Notes: a model not told the origin generated them from the sequence alone. A stretch of 33,434 nt of DNA from Candidatus Latescibacterota bacterium (GCA_016927495.1 JAFGMP010000167.1:1-33434); one strand, 5' to 3'. Counted from the first letter of the stretch, positions 1-9,114 are shown. Translations and numbers: made by a program.

Positions 1-257
1 AGGAAGGTTTAACATTATATAAAACGAATTATGAGAAAATCGATATTGTACTGCTGGACCTTTCAATGCCCAAAATGTCGGGGGATAAACTTCTTGAAAG
101 CATAATCGCAATCAATCCGGTAGCTAAAGTAATTATTTCTTCAGGTCAAAGTCATGAAGTTTTGAAAAAATACAATGATGCTAAAGGATATTTAACAAAA
201 CCATATCATATCGAAGATTTGACGTCTGTTGTACGAAATACCATTGACGCGGCCTGA
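1..257 (+). CDS. Response-regulator receiver domain, C-terminal part (5' end outside window)
   Basis: The reading frame is open from base 3 to the TGA at 255-257 and encodes the last 84 residues of a receiver domain. Visible landmarks are the phospho-acceptor aspartate in VLLDLSMPKMSG (Asp codon 57-59), the serine/threonine switch region in VIISSGQ and the conserved lysine in YLTKPYH. The protein stops directly after the last helix of the fold, so this is either a stand-alone receiver or the C-terminal receiver of a hybrid sensor kinase. The wording of the motifs (IDIVLLDLSMP, KVIISSGQ, GYLTKPY) resembles receivers at the end of PAS-containing hybrid kinases, but the upstream part is not in the window. 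The ATG at 66 is internal to the domain and is not the true start. Confidence 0.85.
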   Translation, partial: EGLTLYKTNYEKIDIVLLDLSMPKMSGDKLLESIIAINPVAKVIISSGQSHEVLKKYNDAKGYLTKPYHIEDLTSVVRNTIDAA

Positions 258-283
258 CCATATAGAGATACATTATAAAAGCA

Positions 284-319
284 AAGGCGATATCCTTTTT
301 GATTTCAGAATACCGCCTT
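284..319. terminator. Hairpin between convergent genes, possible terminator
   Basis: Bases 284-293 (AAGGCGATAT) pair with 310-319 (ATACCGCCTT). The stem has ten pairs with one G-U on the minus-strand transcript. It lies between the receiver gene (+) and rpsU (-), where a shared terminator is expected. The T-rich tail is poor on both sides, so efficiency is uncertain. Confidence 0.4.
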
Positions 320-361
320 CATTATCTTGTCACGATTACGTGCATCTCTAACAATAAAAAA

Positions 362-559
362 TTATGAAGTCAATACTTTTTCCAGCTTCATACGCTTACG
401 TTTAGCTGCATTGATTTTACGTTTTTTACGCTCGCTGGGTTTTTCAAAATGCTGATGTCGCTTCATGTCAGAAATGATACCTGCTTTTTCACAGGCTTTT
501 TTAAATCGCTTAAGTGCTTTCTCGAATGTTTCTTCATCGCGGACTATAACACCCGGCAT
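362..559 (-). CDS. rpsU: 30S ribosomal protein bS21
   Basis: This 65-residue, strongly basic protein has the bS21 layout. A short N-terminal strand (MPGVIVRDEETFEKAL) is followed by the conserved helix RFKKACEKAGIISDMKRHQHFEKPSERKKRK and a lysine/arginine-rich tail. bS21 binds the 30S platform near the anti-Shine-Dalgarno end of 16S rRNA and helps initiation. The length is close to the usual 58-71 residues. The ATG at 557-559 is preceded by AAGGGGGG about 12 bases upstream, a strong if slightly distant ribosome-binding site. The gene stands alone here, convergent with the receiver gene. Assignment is by motif recognition and is secure. Confidence 0.93.
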   Translation of the reverse strand: MPGVIVRDEETFEKALKRFKKACEKAGIISDMKRHQHFEKPSERKKRKINAAKRKRMKLEKVLTS

Positions 560-889
560 CCAGTAACTACACCCCCCTTACATGAAGGTAAAAGGTACTA
601 TTCAAACAAGCATTAACAGCAAAAAAACTATATTAGTTTTTATAATATAATAGTTAATAAATTTATACGCAAGGACAATTTTTAAAAGAATTGTTATAAA
701 TTCAGGTTTTTTAGAAATGGCAATCCCAACTGTAATATCAATTTTTTTCATTGAGTTTGTTTCGTTGTTTTTATTCACCGCAAAGTCAGGAAAACATATA
801 TTCTTTTAAAAAAGTATTTTGCCCGGTTTTCAGGAGCTGTTTTTACAGACCTTATAATTTTTATGTGATTTCTTCTTTCTTAAAGTAAA
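560..889. other. A+T-rich intergenic region, no gene seen
   Basis: About 330 bases between the rpsU start and the end of the Gfo/Idh gene. It should hold the rpsU promoter on the minus strand, but I see only weak matches (a TATATT-like hexamer near 640-655). A short inverted repeat ACAATT/AATTGT lies at 75-80 and 89-94 of the 600 block (675-680, 689-694). Nothing else is supported. Confidence 0.5.
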
Positions 890-2173
890 TTACCTGTCAA
901 ACTGAGTCAGATCCATCTGTGGATCTGCTTTATCAAACGAACTGGCAATTTCATCCCAGGTGACCTCATGTTCACCGTACGCTGCGGTTCTCCCAAGTAT
1001 GGCTGAAAGTGCCGATTCTGCTCCTGCATTTGCCTCGTTTAAAAGATTGCCCGTTTTGATGCTGCTTACAAATTCCTTTTCTTTATTGGCATCGGCGTCA
1101 TCCAGCGAGGATTTGAACGTGCCCAGCGCCCACTGCTCTTTCGATATTGTTTCAGCGGAGCCTCGTGCCACTCCCGAATCCCATTCATTTTCGCCCTTGA
1201 TATATACTCCTCCAGTGTAGTGTGCTTCGGCAATTCCTTTTGTGCCGAAAAACCGGACACATACATCGCCGTACCCGGGATCATATTGCGTCGACTCGAA
1301 GCACATGTGTACGCTATTCGGGTACGCGAAAAGTATCTGGAAATGGCTCCACACATCACCCATATCATTCCTCCCCTGTCTGCCACCTGTACCGGTTGCC
1401 CTCAGCGGATGAGCTTTCAGCGCCCAGTTGCAAACATCGATGATGTGGATTCCCTGATCCACGAGAATACCTCCGGAAAGTGAACGGAACCAGTACCATG
1501 TCCTGAGCCGTGCCTCATCATAGGAAATATCGGTACGCCATTTGAGGTAGGGTATCGATCCTGCGAAGTAATAGGCCTGAATGTTGACCACATCACCAAT
1601 GTCGCCCCGCTGAATTCGTTTGACCATTTCCACATAGGGCGTAGCGCTCCGTATCTGGAAACCGACAGCAAGGGTCGTTTTGCCCTCAGCCAGTTTACCG
1701 GTGCGCTGAATCTGTTTGATACCTGCGGTATCCACCGCCACCGGTTTTTCGCAATAGACATGCTTACCGGCTTCCACTGCCGCCTCGAGATGCAGGGGAT
1801 GAAGAAAACCCGGAGTGGAGACAAGCACCGCATCGATATCCTTGTTGTCCAGAAGCCTTTTATAGGCTTCCGATCCGAGATAAAGATTGGAGTTGTTCAG
1901 CGCGGAATAGCCTTTTTCACTGCTAAGCTTATTAAAATGCTCCTTACCCTTTGCAAGTTTATCCTCGAAAAGTTCGGCTATAGCGATAAGCCGTAAGTCG
2001 GTGTGATTCATCATCGAGGTAGCAACAGCGGTGCCTCTGCCGCCGCAGCCGATTATACCGAGCCGTATTGCGGAATTGGCGGCGCTGCCGAACACGGTCT
2101 CCGGCTTAAGAATCGATATGGTTGCCGAAGCCGCAGCGGTTCCTTTCAGAAAAGTTCTGCGTGATGTATCCAT
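890..2173 (-). CDS. Tat-exported Gfo/Idh/MocA-family oxidoreductase
   Basis: A 427-residue NAD(P)-dependent oxidoreductase of the Gfo/Idh/MocA family. The N-terminus carries a twin-arginine signal (SRRTFLKG, residues 4-11) and a hydrophobic stretch, so the folded protein with its bound nucleotide is probably exported. The Rossmann motif GIIGCGGRG starts near residue 39. The conserved EKP motif (YCEKPVAVD) is near residue 140, and the C-terminal alpha/beta domain contains GIHIIDVCNW, with the His/Asp pair typical of the catalytic site. The start ATG has GGGAG upstream. Tat-exported members are common in planctomycete- and FCB-type genomes and often act on sugars or sugar alcohols; the substrate here is unknown. 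The gene appears monocistronic. Confidence 0.9.
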   Translation of the reverse strand: MDTSRRTFLKGTAAASATISILKPETVFGSAANSAIRLGIIGCGGRGTAVATSMMNHTDLRLIAIAELFEDKLAKGKEHFNKLSSEKGYSALNNSNLYLGSEAYKRLLDNKDIDAVLVSTPGFLHPLHLEAAVEAGKHVYCEKPVAVDTAGIKQIQRTGKLAEGKTTLAVGFQIRSATPYVEMVKRIQRGDIGDVVNIQAYYFAGSIPYLKWRTDISYDEARLRTWYWFRSLSGGILVDQGIHIIDVCNWALKAHPLRATGTGGRQGRNDMGDVWSHFQILFAYPNSVHMCFESTQYDPGYGDVCVRFFGTKGIAEAHYTGGVYIKGENEWDSGVARGSAETISKEQWALGTFKSSLDDADANKEKEFVSSIKTGNLLNEANAGAESALSAILGRTAAYGEHEVTWDEIASSFDKADPQMDLTQFDR

Positions 2174-3052
2174 GATAACTCCCGGAATCGGTGAATTTAA
2201 AATAAAGGATTATTATTGTTCATTGTGGTGTATCTAAAATAGCGAGATTTGCAGGAAAAACACAACAGGGAATTGAACTGTTACCGGTTTGAAGCCGGTA
2301 ACGTGATTGGTCGCCTGTAATCCGATTAATGGCATTGCCCTCTCGGTTTCCTCGTGCCTTCCTTTTTGGGCATTAACTTTAGGATAAAAGTTGTGTAATT
2401 TGGAATAATATATTATATTGCTTTCCCTTGAACAATCGATAAAAAATCGACCGACTTATGAAGAATTGTGTTGAAATATCTTTCCAAAAACGTTGATTTA
2501 ATGGTAGACCGTGCTTGAGGTACACAGCCCGGACTGGCTTATGCTATGACATACGGTATGTATTATATAGTTCGTTTTACATGTAACAATCACCCGTTAT
2601 TTGCCACTATGGAGTGTACGAAAAGTATACAACCGGGAAAAGCTGAGCGGTATGAAGTGCTTTAAAATACGAGAATTCACTGCATGGGCAAAAGGCAAAA
2701 ATACGAGTCTCAATCATTTTTTCCCCGGGGCTACCCCTTTTCATGCAATTATTGATAAAGGTACGTTACATCTTGATTCTTTACCGAAACATATCTATGG
2801 ATGCTTGATAAGCGCCTTGAGTGACCTTGTAAGCATCAATACCTGTATGAATATTCTTCAAAATTCCACTGGTAGAAAAAACAGAAAATATACTTTACCA
2901 CCACTTATTATGTATCATTATGAAAAATCAATATAAACAATTTTGTAAAATCGATTAACCTAAAGCCTATAAAACCTAGGTGAGAAGATAGAAGGGGTGA
3001 GGATAATAAAAAACTCATTTCGGTTTTTGATCAAAAAAGATGGATTCTGATT
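2174..3052. other. Long intergenic region; hairpin only
   Basis: About 880 bases between the divergently transcribed Gfo/Idh gene (-) and cupin gene (+). It should contain promoters for both. I see a perfect 8-bp inverted repeat at 2280-2302 (listed separately) and a 111-codon open frame at 2601-2936 that lacks a ribosome-binding site and protein-like features. No RNA gene was recognised. Confidence 0.5.
2280..2302. repeat. Perfect 8-bp inverted repeat upstream of the Gfo/Idh gene
   Basis: GTTACCGG (2280-2287) and CCGGTAAC (2295-2302) flank a 7-base spacer. It lies about 107 bases upstream of the oxidoreductase start codon and has no T-tract on either side. That makes it more likely an operator or a dispersed repeat than a terminator. 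Its function is unknown. Confidence 0.5.
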
Positions 3053-3982
3053 ATGGTATTCTCCCATGAAGTTCTAACACATATTCTGCCATTAATCCTG
3101 TGGCTTGCTGTAAATTCAACAGCACACGGGCAGGTATACCCTATTCCTGACGAAATGCCTCCAATCGGCAGAACGAGCGCTGTAGAGTTGACGCCATCAC
3201 CCGGCGGACACGGAGGAGCAGGAATCCATAAAACAGCCATGCTTCTCAGGGGTGAAGATTTTGCAACCGAATTCAGGGGGATGACGACACTGACACTTGA
3301 ACCGGGATGCAGTATTGGCGAGCATTATCTCAAAACCTGTGAGGAAATATACATTGCTCTCGACGGTCCGGCTCGATTCACTGTCAACGGCAAGACAGCA
3401 GAACTTCCAGCCGGAGCAATGGTGCCCGGTATACTCCATTCATCCCACGGCATTTACAACAACACAGATAAATCGTTACGAATGCTTATCATAACCGCAG
3501 GGGATAAAAAATCACAAAATGGCTTTATAGATTACGGTGACGACCTAACCGGTACAATACCTGAAACACCGCCGCCATTCCCCTGGGTACAACTTGATAA
3601 AAGTCTTCTGCATGAAGCTAGTAATAGTCATGATGGTAAGGGTACAATCCTGTTTCGTCGTCTCTGGAATCCTGATTCGTTTGACTCGAAGTTCTATGTA
3701 TTCAGCCACGCGATTATTCTTTCCGGATCCTCTATTGGTTATCATCAGCACAACACCCGTGAGGAAATTTATTATGTTCTTGAAGGCAGCGGACGGTATA
3801 CGGTCAATGATTCCACCTTTACAGTAGGGAAAGGCGATGCGCTCCCCTGCCGTATTCACGATGTACATGGAATCTATAACGATTCTGTCAATGACCTTGA
3901 AATTTTAATATTTTCTGTATCGTTAAAAAAAGGTGAAGTAACAGACGAGATAAATTTGGGTGATGATCTAACTATGCGCTGA
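3053..3982 (+). CDS. Exported double-cupin protein
   Basis: A 309-residue protein with an N-terminal signal peptide (hydrophobic ILPLILWLAV, likely cleavage after AHG) and two cupin domains. The first spans about residues 70-160 (GCSIGEHYLKTCEEIYIAL, then PGILHSSHGIYN). The second spans about 220-300 (GSSIGYHQHNTREEIYYVLEG, then PCRIHDVHGIYND). The second has the full HxH-x-E metal-site pattern, whereas the first has GEHYLKTCEE, with one histidine missing from the first motif. The domain may bind a metal and act on or sense a small ligand; no substrate can be named. Start choice: the frame is open upstream to 2984 but holds no better start codon, and the ribosome-binding site at 3053 is weak. 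It heads a set of five co-oriented genes for exported proteins. Confidence 0.8.
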   Translation: MVFSHEVLTHILPLILWLAVNSTAHGQVYPIPDEMPPIGRTSAVELTPSPGGHGGAGIHKTAMLLRGEDFATEFRGMTTLTLEPGCSIGEHYLKTCEEIYIALDGPARFTVNGKTAELPAGAMVPGILHSSHGIYNNTDKSLRMLIITAGDKKSQNGFIDYGDDLTGTIPETPPPFPWVQLDKSLLHEASNSHDGKGTILFRRLWNPDSFDSKFYVFSHAIILSGSSIGYHQHNTREEIYYVLEGSGRYTVNDSTFTVGKGDALPCRIHDVHGIYNDSVNDLEILIFSVSLKKGEVTDEINLGDDLTMR

Positions 3983-4048
3983 TATTTGAGCTTGATTTTA
4001 AAGGAATGTTTATCGAAGTTTTGTTAATTTAATGGAGGCACAAAAGAT

Positions 4049-5296
4049 ATGTTTAAAAATTATATCTCTATTTTTATAATGAGTACATTACTTCTTGTGT
4101 CCTGTACATCATTGAAAGAATCGAGGATCGAAGAAACAGGCAAAAAACCGGTTGTCAAGCTCGGTATCGAGGTACTTGTCGAGGACAGACTTGACTTGAT
4201 TTGCGGTAATAAAGTCGGCCTTATCACAAACCCATCGGCTGTAACATCCGATCTCAGAAGCAGTATCGATGTGCTGGCAAACACACAGGGAGTTGAACTT
4301 GTTGCATTGTTCGGAGCCGAACATGGTGTCCGCGGTGAAAAACAGGGCAAAATAATACAGGAGGGAGAGCCCGATCCGGTTACCGGCATTCCGGTGTACA
4401 GTCTATACGGCGATTCGTATTCCCCGAAAAAGGAATGGCTGGAAAAACTCGATGCACTGATTTTCGACATTCAGGGCGTCGGCGCTGCATGGTACACGTT
4501 CAAATATACCATGTCATATGCCATGGAGGGCACGGCCGAGGCCGGAGTTGCATTCATTGTGCTCGACAGGCCTAATCCTCTTGGTGGTGAGATCGTTGAA
4601 GGACCATATCATAACCGGTCTGGCATTTTCAGACATAAGCTCCCGCTGCGGCACGGTATGACATATGGTGAAATTGCCACCATGTGGAACGATACCGGGG
4701 GATATGGCGCCGATTTGATCGTGGTTAAAATGAAGGGCTGGCGAAGAGACATGTTCTGGGGCGATACCGGCCTGTTGTGGATTATGCCCTCCCCGAATAT
4801 GGATACGATGGAAACCGCCTATGTCTATCCCGGGCAATGCCTGTTCGAGCGTATGAATATATCCGAGGGACGGGGCACAACCAAGCCGTTCCTTATAACC
4901 GGCGCACCATGGGTAGATAACATAAAAGCGGTAAATGACCTCAATAGCCGTCATATCAGGGGTGCGATCTTCAGGCCGCTGTCTTTTATACCCAGGAATC
5001 TATTGCCTCCGGGAACCTGGCCGGGTAAACTTCCTTATACAAAACCATGGGACGCAATGTGTCATGGTGTGGAAATTATGCTCACCGAACCGAAAGAGTA
5101 CCATTCTGTTGAAACTGCGCTACATATAATCGATGCATACCGCAAAACGAATCCGGATTCGCTCGTCTGGTTTCCGCCGGAAGTGATAAAAAAACTGGAT
5201 GAGCCCGGCATGTCGGTTAATCAGGTTGTTGCAGCATGCCAGCAGGAAGTTGCAGCATTCATGGAAGCGAGAAAAAAATATCTGCTGTACGAATAG
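4049..5296 (+). CDS. NamZ-type (DUF1343, GH171) lipoprotein, likely exo-N-acetylmuramidase
   Basis: A 415-residue lipoprotein. The signal peptide ends in the lipobox LVSC with Cys19, so the protein should be anchored to a membrane facing the periplasm or outside. The body matches the DUF1343 family: KVGLITNPSAV, then LFGAEHGVRGE, then IQGVGAAWYTFKYTM, then LDRPNPLGG, then RHGMTYGEIA. The characterised family member NamZ of Bacillus subtilis is an exo-beta-N-acetylmuramidase (founding GH171), releasing MurNAc from peptidoglycan fragments. Length is normal for the family. A good ribosome-binding site (GGAGG, 4034-4038) precedes the ATG. It sits 66 bases after the cupin gene and probably belongs to the same transcript. 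Muramidase activity is inferred by family only. Confidence 0.88.
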   Translation: MFKNYISIFIMSTLLLVSCTSLKESRIEETGKKPVVKLGIEVLVEDRLDLICGNKVGLITNPSAVTSDLRSSIDVLANTQGVELVALFGAEHGVRGEKQGKIIQEGEPDPVTGIPVYSLYGDSYSPKKEWLEKLDALIFDIQGVGAAWYTFKYTMSYAMEGTAEAGVAFIVLDRPNPLGGEIVEGPYHNRSGIFRHKLPLRHGMTYGEIATMWNDTGGYGADLIVVKMKGWRRDMFWGDTGLLWIMPSPNMDTMETAYVYPGQCLFERMNISEGRGTTKPFLITGAPWVDNIKAVNDLNSRHIRGAIFRPLSFIPRNLLPPGTWPGKLPYTKPWDAMCHGVEIMLTEPKEYHSVETALHIIDAYRKTNPDSLVWFPPEVIKKLDEPGMSVNQVVAACQQEVAAFMEARKKYLLYE

Positions 5297-5584
5297 AATA
5301 TTCAAATCCTGACTATTCATAAAATCAACATGGAAAAAGTTTGGATAAGGAAGCTTAAAGTTTTAAACAACGAAAAGCGCGAAAAACACTAAAAGTATCT
5401 TCATTTTGATACATAACAATCTTTAAAAAATGCAAAAAAGGGCAGACACATAGGTCAGCTCCTGCAAATTATTAAAGCCGGTACATGAGCTTGTCAAAGG
5501 CCAGCGAGTTAAAAAACACTGGGAACGAGGACAAAGACATTTTACGAAGACGCGTTTTTCCTTTTCTTAATGATGGGAAAAGTC

Positions 5585-6238
5585 ATGAAAATATTGCGAA
5601 GAATCATCATGTTTTGTGTTGTAATCATAATAATTTTTCCAATCGATACCCAAACAAAGAATTTGCCTAAGCTACCCGCCCCGAAAATAAAGGGCCAGTT
5701 CATGAAATCTCTGAAGAATCGTGTTTCCATAAAGGGATTCAGCACTAAAGATCTGCCCGATCAACTTCTGTCAGACCTTTTATGGTCGGCTTTCGGTGTC
5801 ACGAGTCAGAAAACCGGGAGACGTACCGCACCCTCAGCCTTCAATGCACAGGAGATTGATATATACCTTTTGAAATACGATGGTGTTTACAGGTATGATG
5901 CCTTTCAGCATGGACTTGACCAAATCCAAACCGGCGATGTTCGTGACCTTGTGGCGCAGCAGGTTTATGCAAGATCGGCTCCTGTTCAGCTTGTTTATGT
6001 TGCTGATTACGGCAGGGCATCCAAACGTTATCCCTCATCATACGATGAAGAGATTGAAAACTGGGCAATGCTTCACACCGGATTCATAGCCCAGAATGTC
6101 ACCGTGTTTTGCGCGGTAAAGGGCATGTGTTCCGTGATACGTTCTTTCGGTAATCATGAAGCGCTGAGGAAGGCTATGAAGCTCAATGAGAACCAGAAAA
6201 TTATAATAACTCATGCGGTCGGTTATTCTCCGAAATGA
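5585..6238 (+). CDS. Membrane-anchored or exported nitroreductase-like (SagB/ThcOx-type) protein
   Basis: A 217-residue nitroreductase-fold protein with an N-terminal hydrophobic segment (MFCVVIIIIFPI), so the flavin domain is probably outside the cytoplasm. Family landmarks are STKDLPDQLLSDLLWSAFGV, GRRTAPSAFNAQEIDIYLL and the C-terminal IITHAVGYSP. The usual N-terminal RRSxR phosphate-binding motif reads NRVSIKGFS, with one arginine replaced by lysine. Such proteins bind FMN and oxidise or reduce small molecules or peptides, but the substrate is unknown. I prefer the ATG at 5585, with GGGA at 5575-5578; in-frame ATGs at 5570 and 5573 lack a ribosome-binding site. It follows NamZ after a 270-base gap and precedes the propeller genes by 45 bases. 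Confidence 0.8.
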   Translation: MKILRRIIMFCVVIIIIFPIDTQTKNLPKLPAPKIKGQFMKSLKNRVSIKGFSTKDLPDQLLSDLLWSAFGVTSQKTGRRTAPSAFNAQEIDIYLLKYDGVYRYDAFQHGLDQIQTGDVRDLVAQQVYARSAPVQLVYVADYGRASKRYPSSYDEEIENWAMLHTGFIAQNVTVFCAVKGMCSVIRSFGNHEALRKAMKLNENQKIIITHAVGYSPK

Positions 6239-6283
6239 CCGGAGATAACATATATCACAAAAGTTTTTTGAGGAGGTATATCG

Positions 6284-7660
6284 ATGCAGGGATTTTTTGC
6301 CGGTAAGATATTGCCGGCGCTGGTTATTTTCAACCTGTGTGGCACTCTACACCTGAAAGCACAGGAGAGTGCAGAAAGTTCCGGGTTGCGTCATATTGAA
6401 ATCGAGCACTATAACTTCAGCAGCGTGGACAAGGACGCTCAGATGTGGAGCGCGATGTATATCGCATCCAACAACAGAATATATATAGGCCTCTGTACAC
6501 ACGCAGACGCTACAAACGTATACGAGTTCGATATCGGCTCAAAGGAAATGCGTCACCTTGCAAACCTGACTATCCTGCTGAACGAAAGAGGCCGTGGAAT
6601 CTGGACCAACGGGAAAATACATGTCCGGATGCAGGAACTTGACGGGTATGTATATTTTGGTTCGTTCTGCGAGGATAACGGGCCACCGGCAATCGATGCC
6701 GCAAGCTATAACGGTCCCTGGTGGTTCAAAATCGAGATAGCCACCGGTAGAGTGGAACCGATAAGCAGAATCAATTCCTTCTGGGGCCTGCTTGGTCAGG
6801 TAATGGACAAAGAACGGCGAATAATCTACGGTTTGGCCGAGAACGGCCACCTATATCGCTATTTCATCGACCGTGATTATACCGAAGACATGGGGCGAGT
6901 GGACAACTGGGATATCTGCCGTACCCTGCTCATAGATGACCTCGGAAATGTATACGGCAGCTACCCTCCGGGACAGATATGGAAATATGATGTGGTACAG
7001 GACAGAATATTCGATCTGCACTACCTTCAGCTTCCGGTAATCAATGTAACACGCAGTATGGCAAATCCCATGCTCGACCGTAAAACGCAATGGCGTGTTA
7101 TCGAATGGGATCCTGTGGACAAGGTGGCCTACGGAATAATCGGCGGCAGTAACCTGCTGTTTCGTTATGATGTTCATGCAAGCAAAGAAGGCGAAATCGA
7201 ACCACTGGTATCGATGTGCGCTCCGCAATACCGGGATGGCGATCCGTTCGATATTCCCCATGCGACACTGGCGATGACTATTTCGCAAAAGGAAAGAAAA
7301 ATCTATTATATACCGGTTGTTTCCGGCGATTTCGATTATGGTGCTGTGAAACTTATCACTGCCGGAAAATCAAAATCGAATAACAGGTCTTCCGGACCGC
7401 CACTGTCTTATATGGTATCCTATGATTTGAAAACCGGCACATGCGATGATTTGGGTTTGCTACGTACTGCTGACGGCCGTTATGCGCTTGGCCAGGGAGG
7501 AGCCTGTACGGACGGTGAAGGCCGAATCTGGTTTGTTGGAGCTTTCGAAGAACCGGAGGAAAAATTTGTGGTAAGGACATTAGGGAACACGCCGTACAGC
7601 ATGGGTCTTGGCTGTTACGATCCGTTCAAAACCAACGAACGCGCACAAGCTGAAAGATAG
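6284..7660 (+). CDS. Secreted beta-propeller-like protein A
   Basis: A 458-residue protein with a signal peptide (LPALVIFNLCGTLHLKAQ, likely cleavage near AQ-ES). The mature part is a chain of short repeats of the type 'xIYIGLCTHADATNVYEFDIG', 'IIYGLAENGHLYRYFID', 'NVYGSYPPGQIWKYDV' and 'VAYGIIGGSNLLFRYDV'. This pattern (aromatic-Gly turn followed by a strand ending in R/K-Y-D) is typical of beta-propeller blades; I count at least six. No catalytic motif was recognised, so it may be a binding protein or a lyase-like propeller. The ribosome-binding site is excellent (GAGGAGGT, 6270-6277). It is separated from its paralogue by 11 bases, so they are almost certainly co-transcribed. Confidence 0.75.
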   Translation: MQGFFAGKILPALVIFNLCGTLHLKAQESAESSGLRHIEIEHYNFSSVDKDAQMWSAMYIASNNRIYIGLCTHADATNVYEFDIGSKEMRHLANLTILLNERGRGIWTNGKIHVRMQELDGYVYFGSFCEDNGPPAIDAASYNGPWWFKIEIATGRVEPISRINSFWGLLGQVMDKERRIIYGLAENGHLYRYFIDRDYTEDMGRVDNWDICRTLLIDDLGNVYGSYPPGQIWKYDVVQDRIFDLHYLQLPVINVTRSMANPMLDRKTQWRVIEWDPVDKVAYGIIGGSNLLFRYDVHASKEGEIEPLVSMCAPQYRDGDPFDIPHATLAMTISQKERKIYYIPVVSGDFDYGAVKLITAGKSKSNNRSSGPPLSYMVSYDLKTGTCDDLGLLRTADGRYALGQGGACTDGEGRIWFVGAFEEPEEKFVVRTLGNTPYSMGLGCYDPFKTNERAQAER

Positions 7661-7671
7661 GGAGAAAAATA

Positions 7672-9033
7672 ATGATAAAATATTGTATGTTTGGATTATT
7701 TTTCATGCTGAGCTTTACTTCGGCCGGAGCCCAGCAGTGGGTAAATCCCCATTTCGATACTCATCGTCTGGACTACCGTGAACTCGGGTATCCGAATCAA
7801 AATCTTATACCTGCGGATAACGCCCAAATCACCGCTCTCCTTGATCATTCGAATGGTTTTATTTATGGTGCCACCAGCGGTAAAACCCAGTCATACCTGT
7901 TTTTCTACAACCGCTATATCAATAAGGTACGGCCGCTTGGTAAAATTGGCAACGCCAAAGGAGTATACCATTGTCTGGCAGAGGGTGCGGATGGAGCAAT
8001 TTATATCGGTACAGGCCTCAACATGTTAGCTCCCCTGGAACTGACCAAAGATTTTCCTGTGGAAGTCGAAGCTATCGAAAAACAGCTCTGGAAGGATATC
8101 AAGGGACAGTATAAGGGTTATGACGGTGGACATATCTACCGGTACGACCCCCGGGAAGGCGACATAAAAAGTTATACAAACGATATACCCTGTCCGTTGG
8201 AGGATTTGGGCATACCGGTAACAGATAATGGTGTCTATGCGATGGAATTAAGCCCCGACAAGTCCAAAATATACGGCCTCAGTTACCCGGATGCGCATTT
8301 TTTTGTGTTCGAGATAATGACCGGTAAAACACAGGATTTTGGTGATATTATGACTCATAAGGTTTTCGGCGGCCCCGAACGCAACTGGCGCAGTGTACCC
8401 CGCGCGATTTTCGCGGATAGCACCTCAGGCTATGTTTATACCTCCGGTGACAACGGATTTATTCTTCGCTACAAACCCGGCGCGGACAATCTTGAGCTTA
8501 CATTCATGAGACTACCCGGTGAATACTGGGAGGGCCTGAAGTCATGGGACTACCCCATAGTGGAGGCTTTCGATACGGATTCACAGAGTAGGCTGTATTG
8601 CGCCACCAGCGACGGTTATCTTGTGCGACTCGACACTCTCCGCGATGAAGTGACCGTTCTCGGCAAACCCCGTATAGCCCGCAGGATCAGGGCTATGTGT
8701 ATCGACTGTAACGATATTGTGTATATGATAACCGGAGAACCGGAAAGAGCCTCCAAACTGCATACCTATGACCTGTCAGGAGAGCATGGATTTCAGGAAC
8801 TCGGTCCATTCGCCGTGGACAGGAGCCCCTATTACTCCTGGCGTGCCTACCAGTTTGATGCAATGGCAATCGGTCCTGATGGCACGGTGTTTTGCGGTGA
8901 GAGCGACCGCCGCGGCAAGCTATTTTTCTATATTCCCGGTCCCGGGGTGTTTAAAGGAGGTTTGAATCCTACTAATCCGGTTGTGGAACGGCAGCGTCAA
9001 GATACACCGGCTCTGATCCCGGAAAGGCTCTGA
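7672..9033 (+). CDS. Secreted beta-propeller-like protein B, paralogue of A
   Basis: A 453-residue protein with a clear signal peptide (MLSFTSAGAQQ, cleavage after GAQ or AGA). It has the same blade signatures as its upstream neighbour: FIYGATSGKTQSYLFFYN, AIYIGTGLN, HIYRYDPREGD, KIYGLSYPDAHFFVFEI, YVYTSGDNGFILRYKPG, RLYCATSDGYLVRLD and TVFCGESDRRGKLFFY. It is probably a seven-bladed propeller. Similar length, fold and adjacency indicate an old tandem duplication, although the two are clearly diverged. A ribosome-binding site (GGGAGAAAAATA) precedes the ATG. The biochemical role is unknown; the neighbouring muramidase and cupin suggest handling of a sugar-containing polymer, but that is inference. 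Confidence 0.75.
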   Translation: MIKYCMFGLFFMLSFTSAGAQQWVNPHFDTHRLDYRELGYPNQNLIPADNAQITALLDHSNGFIYGATSGKTQSYLFFYNRYINKVRPLGKIGNAKGVYHCLAEGADGAIYIGTGLNMLAPLELTKDFPVEVEAIEKQLWKDIKGQYKGYDGGHIYRYDPREGDIKSYTNDIPCPLEDLGIPVTDNGVYAMELSPDKSKIYGLSYPDAHFFVFEIMTGKTQDFGDIMTHKVFGGPERNWRSVPRAIFADSTSGYVYTSGDNGFILRYKPGADNLELTFMRLPGEYWEGLKSWDYPIVEAFDTDSQSRLYCATSDGYLVRLDTLRDEVTVLGKPRIARRIRAMCIDCNDIVYMITGEPERASKLHTYDLSGEHGFQELGPFAVDRSPYYSWRAYQFDAMAIGPDGTVFCGESDRRGKLFFYIPGPGVFKGGLNPTNPVVERQRQDTPALIPERL

Positions 9034-9114
9034 GCTATTTTAAATTAAGAAAATTCGAATTTATCCCCGGAGGATAGAAAACAGAAAAAACATACTTTTA
9101 ATACAAACTATGAG

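Noticed and set aside
2601-2936. 111-codon open frame on the plus strand
   Set aside because: No ribosome-binding site, low-complexity basic sequence, no recognisable domain, and surrounded by A+T-rich non-coding DNA.
5485-5670. Short plus-strand frame ahead of the nitroreductase gene
   Set aside because: Overlaps the true gene in another frame and lacks a ribosome-binding site.
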